In this document: piece after piece, positions 35,902-45,039 of the stretch | Numbering within the stretch: position 1 is the first letter of the stretch | How the letters are laid out: every line of letters starts with the position of its first letter | Assembly (NCBI RefSeq): GCF_009770985.1 | Contig: NZ_WSRW01000001.1 | Coordinates: 1,426,001 to 1,490,000 of the forward strand | Length of the DNA: 64,000 nucleotides | From: Mucilaginibacter lacusdianchii | Lineage (GTDB): Bacteria > Bacteroidota > Bacteroidia > Sphingobacteriales > Sphingobacteriaceae | Reading direction: 5' to 3' | Made by a program: the position numbers and the translations under genes | The notes under the pieces: model-generated | Databases searched by the model: none | What the model was told of the DNA's origin: nothing | The model's input: only the letters and a program-made list of their open reading frames with translations

Positions 35902-36246
35902 ATGACACCAGCAGAAGTGAACGCCAAGTGGAGCCAGTTGCAGCAACGCATTGCCGAAGATTTTGACACTGATAAGCCCGACATCAAAGTGATGTTGTTT
36001 TTAATAGGGGTACAAGAGCTGGGGCAAGGCCCCCGAAAATTCAGCAAGCGTCAAAAAGAAGAGCTGATGCATATTGCCAATTGCAAGCTGTTTAGTCAGC
36101 TGGGCTTTTATGAGCTGGAAGGGCAGGATCAGGATGGCTGGCCGCATTGGAAACTGGTAAAACCTATTCCCAGCTACACCTTACTGGAGCAGGAAATGCT
36201 GATGAAATCGCTGATTGTTACTTATTTTGACGAAATGGAAGCTTAA
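35902..36246 (+). CDS. Conserved hypothetical protein, 114 residues
   Basis: Start at 35902 fits the promoter and a soluble protein beginning MTPAEVNAKWSQLQQRIAEDF. Predicted helical, cytoplasmic, with no motif I can name (DIKVMLFLIGVQELGQGPRKFSKRQKEELMHIA and a WPHWKLVKPIPSYTLLEQE segment look conserved in style). Only 5 bases separate it from the cyclophilin gene, so it heads that small operon. Confidence 0.7.
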   Translation: MTPAEVNAKWSQLQQRIAEDFDTDKPDIKVMLFLIGVQELGQGPRKFSKRQKEELMHIANCKLFSQLGFYELEGQDQDGWPHWKLVKPIPSYTLLEQEMLMKSLIVTYFDEMEA

Positions 36247-36251
36247 TAAAT

Positions 36252-36968
36252 ATGAAGAAACTATTTACCTTATTACTTTTATTAGTTACGATTACAGCTT
36301 GGGCAAAGCCGCCAAAAAACCAATACGTTCGTATTAAAACAACGTATGGGCAATGCATTATCAGGCTATACAATCAAACCCCTAAACACCGGGATAATTT
36401 TGTAAAGCTTGCCAAGCAGGGCTTTTATAACGGTACGCTGTTCCATAGGGTTATCCAGAACTTTATGATTCAAGGCGGCGATCCAGATTCCAAATCGGCC
36501 AAGCCCGGCCAGGAATTGGGCAATGGCGATTTGAAGTATACTGTTGATGCCGAATTTAAAGATAGTTTGTTCCATAAGCGTGGCGTACTGGCCGCCGCCC
36601 GGGATGATAATCCAGCCAAAGCATCCAGCGCCAGCCAGTTCTATATTGTGGAAGGTCGCCGGTTTACCGATGGCCGTTTAGATACCTTAGAGCAAACCCG
36701 GTTGAAAGGTCGTAAAATACCTACCTGGCAGCGCGAGTATTATAAAACCGTAGGCGGCGTACCGCACCTCGACCAAAATTACACCGTTTATGGAGAAGTG
36801 ATAAGCGGCCTTGATATGGTAGACCGTATTGCAGCCGTGAAAAAAGACCAGCGCGATAGACCCGAGCAAAATGTGCCTATGACGGTAGAACTGCTCAGCA
36901 AAAAGGAATGCAAGCAGCTGGATAAAATACTAGATTTAAATACGGATAAAACGGCTTTAGGCTTATAA
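36252..36968 (+). CDS. Periplasmic cyclophilin-type peptidyl-prolyl isomerase
   Basis: 238 residues. A signal peptide (about 1-18, ending TAWA) precedes a cyclophilin domain with FHRVIQNFMIQGGDP near residue 65, the ASSASQFYI segment near 120 and NYTVYGEVISGLDMVD near 180. It carries a Bacteroidota-style insertion (about 135-165, RFTDGRLDTLEQTRLKGRK) between the core strands. Assists folding of exported proteins. Second gene of a two-gene operon. Confidence 0.93.
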   Translation: MKKLFTLLLLLVTITAWAKPPKNQYVRIKTTYGQCIIRLYNQTPKHRDNFVKLAKQGFYNGTLFHRVIQNFMIQGGDPDSKSAKPGQELGNGDLKYTVDAEFKDSLFHKRGVLAAARDDNPAKASSASQFYIVEGRRFTDGRLDTLEQTRLKGRKIPTWQREYYKTVGGVPHLDQNYTVYGEVISGLDMVDRIAAVKKDQRDRPEQNVPMTVELLSKKECKQLDKILDLNTDKTALGL

Positions 36969-36976
36969 CGCCTCTT

Positions 36977-36984
36977 TAAATTTG
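36977..36984 (+). promoter_or_regulatory. Candidate -7 box of the exonuclease III gene
   Basis: TAAATTTG, full consensus, 9 nt after the cyclophilin stop and 17 nt before the exonuclease ATG. Confidence 0.5.
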
Positions 36985-37001
36985 GCCTAACTAATTTAAA
37001 A

Positions 37002-37772
37002 ATGAAGATCATCACTTATAATGTAAACGGCATACGTTCGGCCATGACCAAGGGCTGGCTTTCTTGGCTGCAAGCAACCGATGCGGATGTGATTTGCCTG
37101 CAGGAAATTAAAGCCACGCCTGATGTGCTGACCGAATATTTATTACTGGTTAACCAGATGGGCTATCAGCACTACTGGTATCCGGCCGAAAAAAAGGGTT
37201 ATAGCGGTACCGCCATATTTACCAAACAAACGCCCAAGCATGTAGAATACGGTTGTGGCATTGCCGATTTTGACCGAGAAGGCCGAAACCTGCGGGTTGA
37301 TTTTGAAGACGTATCGGTGATGAGCGTTTACTTCCCGTCAGGATCAAGCGGAGATGAACGGCAAGGGTTTAAATACCGTTTCTTAGATGAATTTGGTGCT
37401 TACCTGAACCAATTGAAATGGGCCTATCCAAAGCTGGTGGTATCCGGCGATTATAATATTTGCCATAAACCCATTGATATTCATAACCCTAAATCAAACG
37501 CCAACTCATCAGGATTTTTACCCGAAGAACGCGCCTGGATGGACGAGTTTGTCGATTCAGGATTTGTGGACAGCTTTCGTCACGTAAACAAAGAACCGCA
37601 TAACTATACATGGTGGAGTTTCAGAGCCAACGCCCGCGCCAAAAACCTGGGCTGGCGTATTGATTATAATATGGTTACCTCCGAATTGCAAAGCCAAATT
37701 AAGCGTGCGGCCATTTTGCCCGAAGCTAAACACTCCGACCATTGCCCGGTGCTGTTGGAGCTAAGTATCTGA
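37002..37772 (+). CDS. xth: Exodeoxyribonuclease III / AP endonuclease
   Basis: 256 residues, EEP superfamily. It incises at abasic sites and trims 3' ends in base-excision repair. Signature residues: NVNGIRSA near residue 7, LQEIK with the metal-binding Glu near 34, GDYNICHKPIDIHN near 149, WRIDYNMV, and HSDHCPVLLEL with the catalytic Asp-His at the end. Monocistronic with its own -7 box and terminator. Confidence 0.95.
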   Translation: MKIITYNVNGIRSAMTKGWLSWLQATDADVICLQEIKATPDVLTEYLLLVNQMGYQHYWYPAEKKGYSGTAIFTKQTPKHVEYGCGIADFDREGRNLRVDFEDVSVMSVYFPSGSSGDERQGFKYRFLDEFGAYLNQLKWAYPKLVVSGDYNICHKPIDIHNPKSNANSSGFLPEERAWMDEFVDSGFVDSFRHVNKEPHNYTWWSFRANARAKNLGWRIDYNMVTSELQSQIKRAAILPEAKHSDHCPVLLELSI

Positions 37773-37804
37773 TTTATATAAAGCATATTTATAAATGTCA
37801 ATAA

Positions 37805-37845
37805 AACAAAAGGCTGATGCTTAATGGTGTCAGCCTTTCGTTTTG
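37805..37845 (+). terminator. Terminator after the exonuclease III gene
   Basis: AAAGGCTGA / TCAGCCTTT stem around a 12-nt loop, followed by CGTTTTG; A-rich on the 5' side. The 175 bases after it up to the permease hold only a near-consensus TACATTTA. Confidence 0.7.
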
Positions 37846-38020
37846 TCATATATCATCATGTATGATAAGTTTACAAGAACTTGTTGTTGGTGAAGTGCAA
37901 TAGTGACCATATTTCGCAATTCACGCTACATTTTCTATAAACGCTCTTTAAAGCTGTATATAATAGTTACATTTAGGTTAAGCCAAGTTACCTACATCTA
38001 TAACCTGAATAATTTATTGT

Positions 38021-39337
38021 ATGGCGCTGTTAACAGTACTGTTTAGCATTATTTTGTTAATTGTCTTAGTCAGCTGGGGTAAAATTACACCCTTTCTGGC
38101 TTTTCTGCTGGTATCTGTTGCCGCAGGCCTAATGCTGCAACTACCACCGGTTAAAATTTTGGCTGCTATACAAAAAGGATTGGGCGATACATTAGGTTCG
38201 CTAACCATAATAGTATGCCTGGGTGCTATGTTAGGCAAATTGGTGGCAAGCAGCGGTGCCGCACAAAAAATTGCCGAAGTGCTGGTGAATGCCGTTGGCG
38301 AAAAATATATTCAATGGGCGCTGTTATGTACCGGTTTTGTCATCGGCATACCGCTGTTTTACGGGATCGGGTTCGTACTAATGGTTCCGCTTATTTTTTC
38401 TATCGTATACAAATACAAGTTGCCGGCCGTATACATTGGGTTACCTATGCTGGCTTCACTGTCGGTAACGCATGGCTTTTTGCCGCCTCATCCGTCTCCT
38501 GCTGCGTTGGTGGTACAGTTTAACGGAAATATGGGCATTACATTACTTTATGGCATTGCTATAGCTATTCCGGCTATTGTTATAGCCGGACCTGTATTTG
38601 CACAAACGCTCAAAACTATTCCCTCCAGTCCGTTGGCTACCTTCCGGCCTGATGATTTGCCGTCTAAACAACTGCCTGGTGCAGTTAACAGTTTTTTAAC
38701 TGCATTGCTGCCGGTTATCCTATTAATGCTTACGTCGCTTTTGCCTTATGCCTGCAAGATGCCGCCCATTATAAGTAAATGGCTTTTGTTTATCGGCGAT
38801 CCGTCGGTAGTTATGTTGATGGCTTTAGGTGTAGCCACCTGGAGCTTAGGTATACGGCAAGACAAAACCATGTCGCAGCTAAGTATAATTTATGTAGATG
38901 CGGTGAAAGATATCGCCTTGATATTGCTCATCATCGGTGGTTCGGGTGCTTTTAAGCAAGTGTTAATTGATAGTGGTATCAGTACGCAGATTGCCGGTCA
39001 ATTGCAAAGCTTCAACATGCATCCGCTTATTTTAGGTTGGGTAATTGCAGCCATTATCCGTGCCAGTTTAGGTTCGGCAACGGTGGCTGGCTTAACGGCG
39101 GCAGGCATCATGTCGTCAATAGTTTTGCACCATCAGGTAAACCCCAACTTAATGGTGTTGGCTATAGGTGCGGGCAGCCTGGCCTTTTCGCATGTGAATG
39201 ACTCAGGGTTCTGGCTGTTTAAAGAATATTTTAACTTGAGTATTAAAGATACATTCAGATCGTGGTCAGTAATGGAATCTATTATTGCTGTTATGGGTTT
39301 GGTGGGCGTAATGGTGTTGAATCTGCTATTAAATTGA
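38021..39337 (+). CDS. GntP-family gluconate:H+ symporter
   Basis: 438 residues, 12-14 hydrophobic helices, no signal peptide. Family features: LGDTLGSLTIIVCLGAMLGKLVASSGAA near residue 55, VTHGFLPPHPSPAALV near 148, and the late HVNDSGFWLFKEYF. GntP carriers import gluconate or related sugar acids. The next gene on the same strand encodes 6-phosphogluconate dehydrogenase, which supports gluconate as cargo. No gluconokinase is adjacent, so the kinase must be elsewhere. Confidence 0.9.
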   Translation: MALLTVLFSIILLIVLVSWGKITPFLAFLLVSVAAGLMLQLPPVKILAAIQKGLGDTLGSLTIIVCLGAMLGKLVASSGAAQKIAEVLVNAVGEKYIQWALLCTGFVIGIPLFYGIGFVLMVPLIFSIVYKYKLPAVYIGLPMLASLSVTHGFLPPHPSPAALVVQFNGNMGITLLYGIAIAIPAIVIAGPVFAQTLKTIPSSPLATFRPDDLPSKQLPGAVNSFLTALLPVILLMLTSLLPYACKMPPIISKWLLFIGDPSVVMLMALGVATWSLGIRQDKTMSQLSIIYVDAVKDIALILLIIGGSGAFKQVLIDSGISTQIAGQLQSFNMHPLILGWVIAAIIRASLGSATVAGLTAAGIMSSIVLHHQVNPNLMVLAIGAGSLAFSHVNDSGFWLFKEYFNLSIKDTFRSWSVMESIIAVMGLVGVMVLNLLLN

Positions 39338-39413
39338 ATTATTAGCAAACTTTTACACTTCTAACACAATCTTAATTAACGGTCGATTGTAGTTGAATAA
39401 GCAACAAACGAAT

Positions 39414-40376
39414 ATGGAAAATAAAACATACGGTATAGTAGGCTTAGGCAAAATGGGTGCTAACCTGGCTTTACAGGCGGCCGAAAAAGGTTATAAAATG
39501 ATTGGGTATGACAAGCATTTGCCTACCGACATTGAACAGGAAAATCTGGTGCTGGCCCACAGCTTGCAAAGCATGGTTGATCAGTTGGAAACACCTCGTA
39601 AAATTTTTATTTACATACCGGCCGGCGCCGCTATTGATTATGTAATTGCCGAACTAGCCCCCCTGCTTAGCGAAGGCGATATCATTATAGACGGCGGTAA
39701 TTCTTATTGGGGCGACAGCATACGCCGCGCAGCCAAACTAAAAGAACAGGGTTTGCACTTAGTTGATTGCGGTACCAGCGGTGGTGTAAGCGGTGCCCGT
39801 AACGGTGCTTGCTTCATGGTAGGCGGGGATAAAGAAGCTGTTGATCAGCTAGAAGGCTTGCTGCGCGATTTGGCAGTGCCTAATGGCTACTCTTATACCG
39901 GTAACTCAGGTTCAGGCCACTTTGTAAAGCTGGTTCATAACGGTATTGAATTTGGTATGCTGCAAGCTATTGGCGAAGGTATGGCCTTGTTGCAAAACTA
40001 TCGCGAAAAGCTGGATATCAGTGATATTTTACACACCTGGAATCATGGTTCAGTAGTGCGCTCCTGGTTAATAGAACTCATGAAAACACTGTATGATGAA
40101 AAAGAAGGTTTCAATGTGCCATCCTATGTAGAAGATACTGGCGAGGTGAATTGGCTGGTGAGTGATGCCATGAGTATGGAGGTTTCTATACCAGTAATCG
40201 CCCAGTCGGTAATGCAGCTGATCGCTTCGCGCGACAGTAACCAAATTTCATCCAAAGCTATTGCCATGATGCGCAACGGGTTCGGTGGGCATCCTTTTGG
40301 TACGGATGCTGTTATTGAGCATGAACGGCATTTTGGGAAAGTAGGTGGGTATCCGCCGGTAGAGCCGAAGGGGTAA
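39414..40376 (+). CDS. gnd: 6-phosphogluconate dehydrogenase, short (GntZ/YqeC-like) type
   Basis: 320 residues from ATG 39414; a TTG at 39393 would add seven residues before the Rossmann strand. Oxidative decarboxylation of 6-phosphogluconate to ribulose-5-phosphate. Nucleotide-binding GLGKMGANLALQAA near residue 10, the substrate-site DCGTSGGVSGARNGA near 120 and the catalytic-Lys segment HFVKLVHNGIEFG near 172. At about 320 residues it belongs to the short group, usually NAD-dependent, rather than the 470-residue NADP enzymes. 76 bases after the permease. Confidence 0.93.
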   Translation: MENKTYGIVGLGKMGANLALQAAEKGYKMIGYDKHLPTDIEQENLVLAHSLQSMVDQLETPRKIFIYIPAGAAIDYVIAELAPLLSEGDIIIDGGNSYWGDSIRRAAKLKEQGLHLVDCGTSGGVSGARNGACFMVGGDKEAVDQLEGLLRDLAVPNGYSYTGNSGSGHFVKLVHNGIEFGMLQAIGEGMALLQNYREKLDISDILHTWNHGSVVRSWLIELMKTLYDEKEGFNVPSYVEDTGEVNWLVSDAMSMEVSIPVIAQSVMQLIASRDSNQISSKAIAMMRNGFGGHPFGTDAVIEHERHFGKVGGYPPVEPKG

Positions 40377-40454
40377 TTGATTTCTATTTGGTGCTTTGTG
40401 TTTCTGCGGTTACTTATAGTAGTGTTTCATTAGGATAGAGATGTTCTTTTACCA

Positions 40455-40860
40455 CAGCCTGTGGAAGTTACTTTCTTTTTTACCGCAAAAAAGAAAGTAA
40501 CCAAAGAAAACTTAGCGTTAGCGATCTCATGAACACCACTAAAAAACAAATAACAAAGTGAATAAAGCTCTCGGCCGCACCTTCTTTCTACTCTAGGTTG
40601 TACCAGTACTTAAGACAGTAGCTACTGAAAGAAGCTGAATGCCGATTCTTTTGTGGGCTCGTTCTAACAGTGCTTTACGTCAAATAACAAAAGTAAAAAA
40701 ACAAAAAGAAGCGCAAAGGCCCGCTATCGCGCCCGGGCCGGCGGCTGCCTGCGGAGTTAGGTAGGGATCGCGAGAGCTAGGCCTTTTTGTTTCTTTTGTG
40801 GCTATGACAAAAGAAATAGCCTCCGCGGCAATGAGCGGACGAAGAAAGTGAATAACCACT
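40455..40860. repeat. Composite palindromic intergenic region
   Basis: Inside the 623-bp gap before the M61 gene. It contains a perfect 15-bp-arm hairpin (40467-40481 / 40487-40501, GTTACTTTCTTTTTT, 5-nt loop ACCGC) and a second perfect 10-bp-arm hairpin (40790-40799 / 40807-40816, TTTCTTTTGT, 7-nt loop). Between them is GC-rich sequence (GCGCCCGGGCCGGC) unlike the surroundings, and GTTACTTTCTT at the left end is roughly mirrored by AAGAAAGTGAATAACC near the right end (about 40844). No credible coding frame. I suspect a dispersed repeat or decayed small element. Confidence 0.6.
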
Positions 40861-40999
40861 ATAGGAAGTTAAACTAACAGCACGAATCAAACATCAATAG
40901 CAAAACAATTCTATCATCAAGTAAAAACCCTATTGCAATCACTTGCAATACCATTCCTTTCCACAATTTATAGTATTTTCAGCCTCGTTAAAGCGTTAT

Positions 41000-42829
41000 A
41001 TGAAAAAACTTTACCTAACGGCGGCTGCTTTACTGGTAGCGGCAACATCCTTTGCACAAAACGAGATATTTTACACGGTATCTTTCCCCAATGCTGTTCA
41101 TCACGAGGCTGAAATCAGTATGCGTATTCCGGAAGTACCTGCAGGTACCTTGCGTGTACGCATGAGCCGGTCCTCACCAGGCCGTTACGCCACGCATGAA
41201 TTCGGCAAAAATATTTATAACATAAAAGCTTACGGCGAGCAGAATCAGCCACTTACCCTTAAACAAGTAGAAGGCGACGTGTATGAGATAGCACAGCACG
41301 GCAACACCGTTATCATCAACTACACCCTGTTTGGCAATTGGATGGACGGTACATATGTGGGCATTGATGCCAGCACGGCTCACCTGAATATGCCTGCCGC
41401 TTTTATGTGGGCGTATGGTATGGATAAGCGCCCGGCGCGATTTAAGTTTAATGACCTGAACAAATATGGCTGGCAGGTAGTAACCCAGTTAAAGCCCGAT
41501 GCAACAGGTACTTATTACGCTCCTAATCTGCAATACATGATGGACAGCCCAACATCATTAGCTCCTGTAAAAACTTATAGCTGGACCATCAAAAACCCAG
41601 ACGGCAAAGTTCAGGATTTGCACTTAACCACCCACAGCAATGATGATCAAACCGTTGTTGATAATTTTGGTAAAATGGTGCAACGTATTACGCAAGAAGC
41701 ACAGGCTGTTTTTGGCGAACTGCCTAAGTACGATTATGGTAATTACACGTTCATCCACGATGTGTACAGCACTAATGCCGGCGACGGGATGGAACACCGC
41801 AACTCTACCAGCATCGTACAAACTACGCCACAAATAGCAGGCAATGAAACCCGCTTATTAGGCACCTTTTCGCACGAGTACTTTCATAGCTGGAATGTAG
41901 AGCGCATCCGGCCCAAATCATTAGAGCCGTTCAACTTTGAACACGCCAACATGAGCAGCGAATTATGGCTGGCCGAAGGCTTTACTCAATACTATGGCGA
42001 ATTGTTGATTGTGCGTGCCGGTTTACGCCAGTCAGCCGACTATCTGCGTACTGCAGCCGGCTTGGTAAATACCGTATTGAACACCCCTGCGGCAGCGCGT
42101 TACTCGCCTGCACAAATGAGCCGCTATGCAGTTTTTGCTGATGCCGGTGTGGCGGTTGATCAAACCAATATGGCCAACATTTTTACCAGCTATTATACCT
42201 ATGGCGGCGCAACCGCGCTGGCGCTTGATTTACGTTTGCGTAATGAGTTTAACCTAACGCTGGATGACTTTATGCGTGCGCTATGGCTGGCTCATGGCAA
42301 ACCCGAAAAGCCTTATACCATACCTGACCTGCAAAATGTGCTGGCCAGTGTAACCAAGAACCCTAAGTTTGCGGCTGATTTTTTTAGCAAATACATTTAT
42401 GGGTTCGAGAAGAACGATTACACAGCCTTGCTGGATAAAGCCGGGCTAATACTGCGCCGTGCACAAGCAGGCAAAGCATGGGCCGGACAGCTGCGCTTGT
42501 CGCCATCTAACGAGGGTTTGCAAATTACCGGTAGCACCATCATCGGCACACCGGTTTATACAGCTGGTTTAGATGCAGGCGATATTCTGCTTACGGTTGA
42601 TGGTAAAGAAGTAAAAGATCAGCAGGCCTATATGTCTGTAATTGCCGGAAAGAATATAGGCGATAAAATTACCTACACTTATAAAAACCGTACAGGAAAC
42701 CACGAAGCGGTTGTAACCTTAACAGAAAATCCGGCTTATGAAATTGTTACCTACGAGTCTGTTAGCAAACAACTCTCACCGGCACAAGAGGCATTCCGTA
42801 CAAAATGGTTATCTACTAAAGTAAAATAA
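41000..42829 (+). CDS. M61 glycyl-aminopeptidase-family metallopeptidase with PDZ domain
   Basis: 609 residues from ATG 41000, which starts a signal peptide ending TSFAQ; an in-frame TTG at 40943 would add 19 residues. N-terminal beta-sandwich (about 20-190), gluzincin catalytic domain with HEYFHSWNVERIRP near residue 292 and the third ligand in ELWLAEGFTQYY, and a C-terminal PDZ domain (AGLDAGDILLTVDGKEV near 530). M61 enzymes cleave peptides with N-terminal Gly or Ala preference. It precedes an M28 peptidase by 2 bases. Confidence 0.93.
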   Translation: MKKLYLTAAALLVAATSFAQNEIFYTVSFPNAVHHEAEISMRIPEVPAGTLRVRMSRSSPGRYATHEFGKNIYNIKAYGEQNQPLTLKQVEGDVYEIAQHGNTVIINYTLFGNWMDGTYVGIDASTAHLNMPAAFMWAYGMDKRPARFKFNDLNKYGWQVVTQLKPDATGTYYAPNLQYMMDSPTSLAPVKTYSWTIKNPDGKVQDLHLTTHSNDDQTVVDNFGKMVQRITQEAQAVFGELPKYDYGNYTFIHDVYSTNAGDGMEHRNSTSIVQTTPQIAGNETRLLGTFSHEYFHSWNVERIRPKSLEPFNFEHANMSSELWLAEGFTQYYGELLIVRAGLRQSADYLRTAAGLVNTVLNTPAAARYSPAQMSRYAVFADAGVAVDQTNMANIFTSYYTYGGATALALDLRLRNEFNLTLDDFMRALWLAHGKPEKPYTIPDLQNVLASVTKNPKFAADFFSKYIYGFEKNDYTALLDKAGLILRRAQAGKAWAGQLRLSPSNEGLQITGSTIIGTPVYTAGLDAGDILLTVDGKEVKDQQAYMSVIAGKNIGDKITYTYKNRTGNHEAVVTLTENPAYEIVTYESVSKQLSPAQEAFRTKWLSTKVK

Positions 42830-42831
42830 TA

Positions 42832-44133
42832 ATGAAAAGATATACACTGGCCCTTGGCTTGGCCTTAGCCATACAGAGCAGCTTTGCACAAAATGTAAAC
42901 AAGCTGATTGAAGAAAAAGATGTAGAACGCATTATCAAAACCCTCTCGGCTGATGATATGCAAGGCCGGGCTACCTTTACGCCGGGTATTGATAAAGCAG
43001 CAACTTTTATTGAGGGTGAATTTAAGAAAATTGGCCTGCAGCCTTTGAAAGGGCTTAACGGTTACCGTCAAAGTTTCAGTATGGTGCGCACAGAGCCATC
43101 TAAGATGGAAGTTTCTATTAATGGCGCTCCGGTATCTGCTGATAAGGTTGCGGTTGTTGCAGGTTCATCTTTTGACTGGAACAGTAACTCCGATGTGCAA
43201 GTAGTGAAAGTTGGTGCCGATCAAAACTTTCAACGTGAATACCGCTCTTATATGACCAGCGGTAAAAAAACACTATTGCTGGTTGATCCGTCTTCCGAAA
43301 CCTTTTTTAAACGCCTAAAGGATTTTATTGGTCGTGGTTCTACAACTTTCGAAACATCAGCCAACAATACACAACAGGTAGCAATGGTGCTGGGAACATT
43401 CGATGATGTAAAATCGTTTGCTGTCCATTACGAGAGTAAACCCGAAAACCTGCCACTGTTTAACGTAGCTGGTATGATTCCGGGTAAATCTAAGCCGAAC
43501 GAATATGTGGTGTTTGCGGGTCATTACGATCACTTAGGTATTATCAAAGCAGCTGACGGCGATAGCATTGCCAATGGTGCCGACGACGATGCTTCGGGCA
43601 CAACCGCCATGATTACGCTGGCCAAGTATTACAAAAAGCTGCACAACAACGAGCGCACCCTCATATTTGTAGCCTTTTGTGCCGAAGAAATTGGTGGCTT
43701 TGGCTCACAATATTTTTCTAAGCAGTTGAATCCGGATCAAACGGTAGCGATGTTTAACATTGAGATGATTGGCAAACCGTCTAAATGGGGCATTAACTCG
43801 GCTTTTATTACCGGCTTTGAACGTTCGGACTTTGGCGAGATTTTGCAACGCAATTTGGAAGGTACAGCCTTTAAATTTTACCCGGACCCCTATCCGCAGC
43901 AAAACTTGTTTTACCGTAGTGACAACGCGACACTGGCTCGTTTAGGTGTTCCGGCCCATACCATATCAACCGATCAAATTGATACCGACAAGTTTTACCA
44001 CAGTGTTGATGATGAATTAAGCACACTGGATGTTAATAATATTACAGCCACTATTCGCGCTATTGCGTTAAGTTCGCGTAGCATCATATCCGGCAAGGAT
44101 ACGCCGAAGCGGGTTGCAAAGTTAGAACGCTAG
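42832..44133 (+). CDS. Exported M28-family aminopeptidase
   Basis: 433 residues, signal peptide ending SSFAQ. The two-zinc site of M28 is intact: AGHYDHLG near residue 228, NGADDDASGT near 248, CAEEIGG near 286, and the late SVDDELSTLD; the conserved His after DQIDTDKFYH also fits. No obvious PA insertion domain. It starts 2 bases after the M61 stop, so the endo/aminopeptidase pair is one operon that should finish peptides to amino acids in the periplasm. Confidence 0.93.
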   Translation: MKRYTLALGLALAIQSSFAQNVNKLIEEKDVERIIKTLSADDMQGRATFTPGIDKAATFIEGEFKKIGLQPLKGLNGYRQSFSMVRTEPSKMEVSINGAPVSADKVAVVAGSSFDWNSNSDVQVVKVGADQNFQREYRSYMTSGKKTLLLVDPSSETFFKRLKDFIGRGSTTFETSANNTQQVAMVLGTFDDVKSFAVHYESKPENLPLFNVAGMIPGKSKPNEYVVFAGHYDHLGIIKAADGDSIANGADDDASGTTAMITLAKYYKKLHNNERTLIFVAFCAEEIGGFGSQYFSKQLNPDQTVAMFNIEMIGKPSKWGINSAFITGFERSDFGEILQRNLEGTAFKFYPDPYPQQNLFYRSDNATLARLGVPAHTISTDQIDTDKFYHSVDDELSTLDVNNITATIRAIALSSRSIISGKDTPKRVAKLER

Positions 44134-44146
44134 CATCACAATAAGC

Positions 44147-44187
44147 AAAAGCCCCTGATAGCAATTAGTTTTCAGGGGCTTTTTATT
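44147..44187. terminator. Bidirectional terminator
   Basis: Perfect 12-bp stem AAAAGCCCCTGA / TCAGGGGCTTTT with a 13-nt loop, between the M28 gene and the convergent SDR gene. Confidence 0.88.
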
Positions 44188-44207
44188 TTAAGACAGTCGC
44201 TTAAGTA

Positions 44208-44984
44208 CTAATATATACTTCTACCTGCACCGCCATCAACCGGGATAGTAGTGCCACTAATATACGCCGCCGGTTCGGAGGCTAGGAAAGCTACCAGGGC
44301 AGCCAGTTCTTTAGGCTCCCCGATGCGGCGTAATGGAATGTTGGCGGCACGTTGTTTTATAGCTTCTTCCGGATCTTCATCTTTAGGCAAAGTATGTTTG
44401 ATGCGGTCGGTTAGGATTAAACCGGGAGCTACGTTATTTACCGTAATATTGTAAGGGCCCAGCTCGTCGGCCATTAATTTAGCCATCCCTACAATGCCCA
44501 TGCGCATACTAGTTGACAGAACAGAATTGGCTAACACCGATTTTACAGAACCGCTGATGATATTAATGATACGGCCGCTGCCGGTTTTTTGCATATGCGG
44601 TAAAGCCAGGCGGCTTAAACGGGCAAAGCTTAATAGGTTTAGCTCAAAAGCTTTTTGCCACTGCTCATCGTCAAAAGACTCAAACTTATCAAAAGGCGGA
44701 CCACCGGCATTATTTACCAAAATATCTATCCGGCCAAACTGTTCACCAACCTGGTTAATCAGGTTATTAGCATCTTCAGCTTTGGAAACATCAGTAGGTA
44801 CAGTGATAATTTGTGCGCCTGTATTTTGTCTGATTTCCTTGGCAGTAGCGTTCAACTCGTCGGCATTGCGCGAGGCAATTACTACAATAGCACCTTCCTG
44901 AGCCAGTGTGGTGGCAATTGCTTTACCCAAGCCTTTGCTGGATGCCAATACTACGGCTACTTTGTTAGTTAGTTTGAAATCCAT
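44208..44984 (-). CDS. Atypical short-chain dehydrogenase/reductase
   Basis: 258 residues, classical-length SDR with NNAGGP near residue 91 and C-terminal SGTTIPVDGG. The cofactor loop reads ASSKGLG rather than TGxxxGxG. In the active site, where FabG has Y-x-x-x-K, this protein reads L-S-T-S-M (within NSVLSTSMRMG near 162), so both catalytic Tyr and Lys are missing. A known BKR-like SDR subgroup departs from the canonical NAD-binding motif and tetrad in the same place. Enzyme activity therefore cannot be assumed. Confidence 0.85.
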   Translation of the reverse strand: MDFKLTNKVAVVLASSKGLGKAIATTLAQEGAIVVIASRNADELNATAKEIRQNTGAQIITVPTDVSKAEDANNLINQVGEQFGRIDILVNNAGGPPFDKFESFDDEQWQKAFELNLLSFARLSRLALPHMQKTGSGRIINIISGSVKSVLANSVLSTSMRMGIVGMAKLMADELGPYNITVNNVAPGLILTDRIKHTLPKDEDPEEAIKQRAANIPLRRIGEPKELAALVAFLASEPAAYISGTTIPVDGGAGRSIY

Positions 44985-45039
44985 GTTTGTATGTATTGAA
45001 AAGTTTAATGCGCAATGCTTATTAAGTATCCGGTTTAAT

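Noticed and set aside
35814..36047. 78-residue N-terminal extension of the alpha/beta hydrolase
   Set aside because: It overlaps the divergent 114-residue gene and would bury the signal peptide that starts at 35813.
40441..40501. Short plus-strand frame reading MFFYHSLWKLLSF through the hairpin
   Set aside because: It is created by the inverted repeat, stops at once after it, and has no promoter or homologous look; treated as non-coding repeat.
44147..44187. Short palindrome considered as a CRISPR repeat or REP copy
   Set aside because: Single hairpin with A/T runs between convergent genes; ordinary bidirectional terminator.
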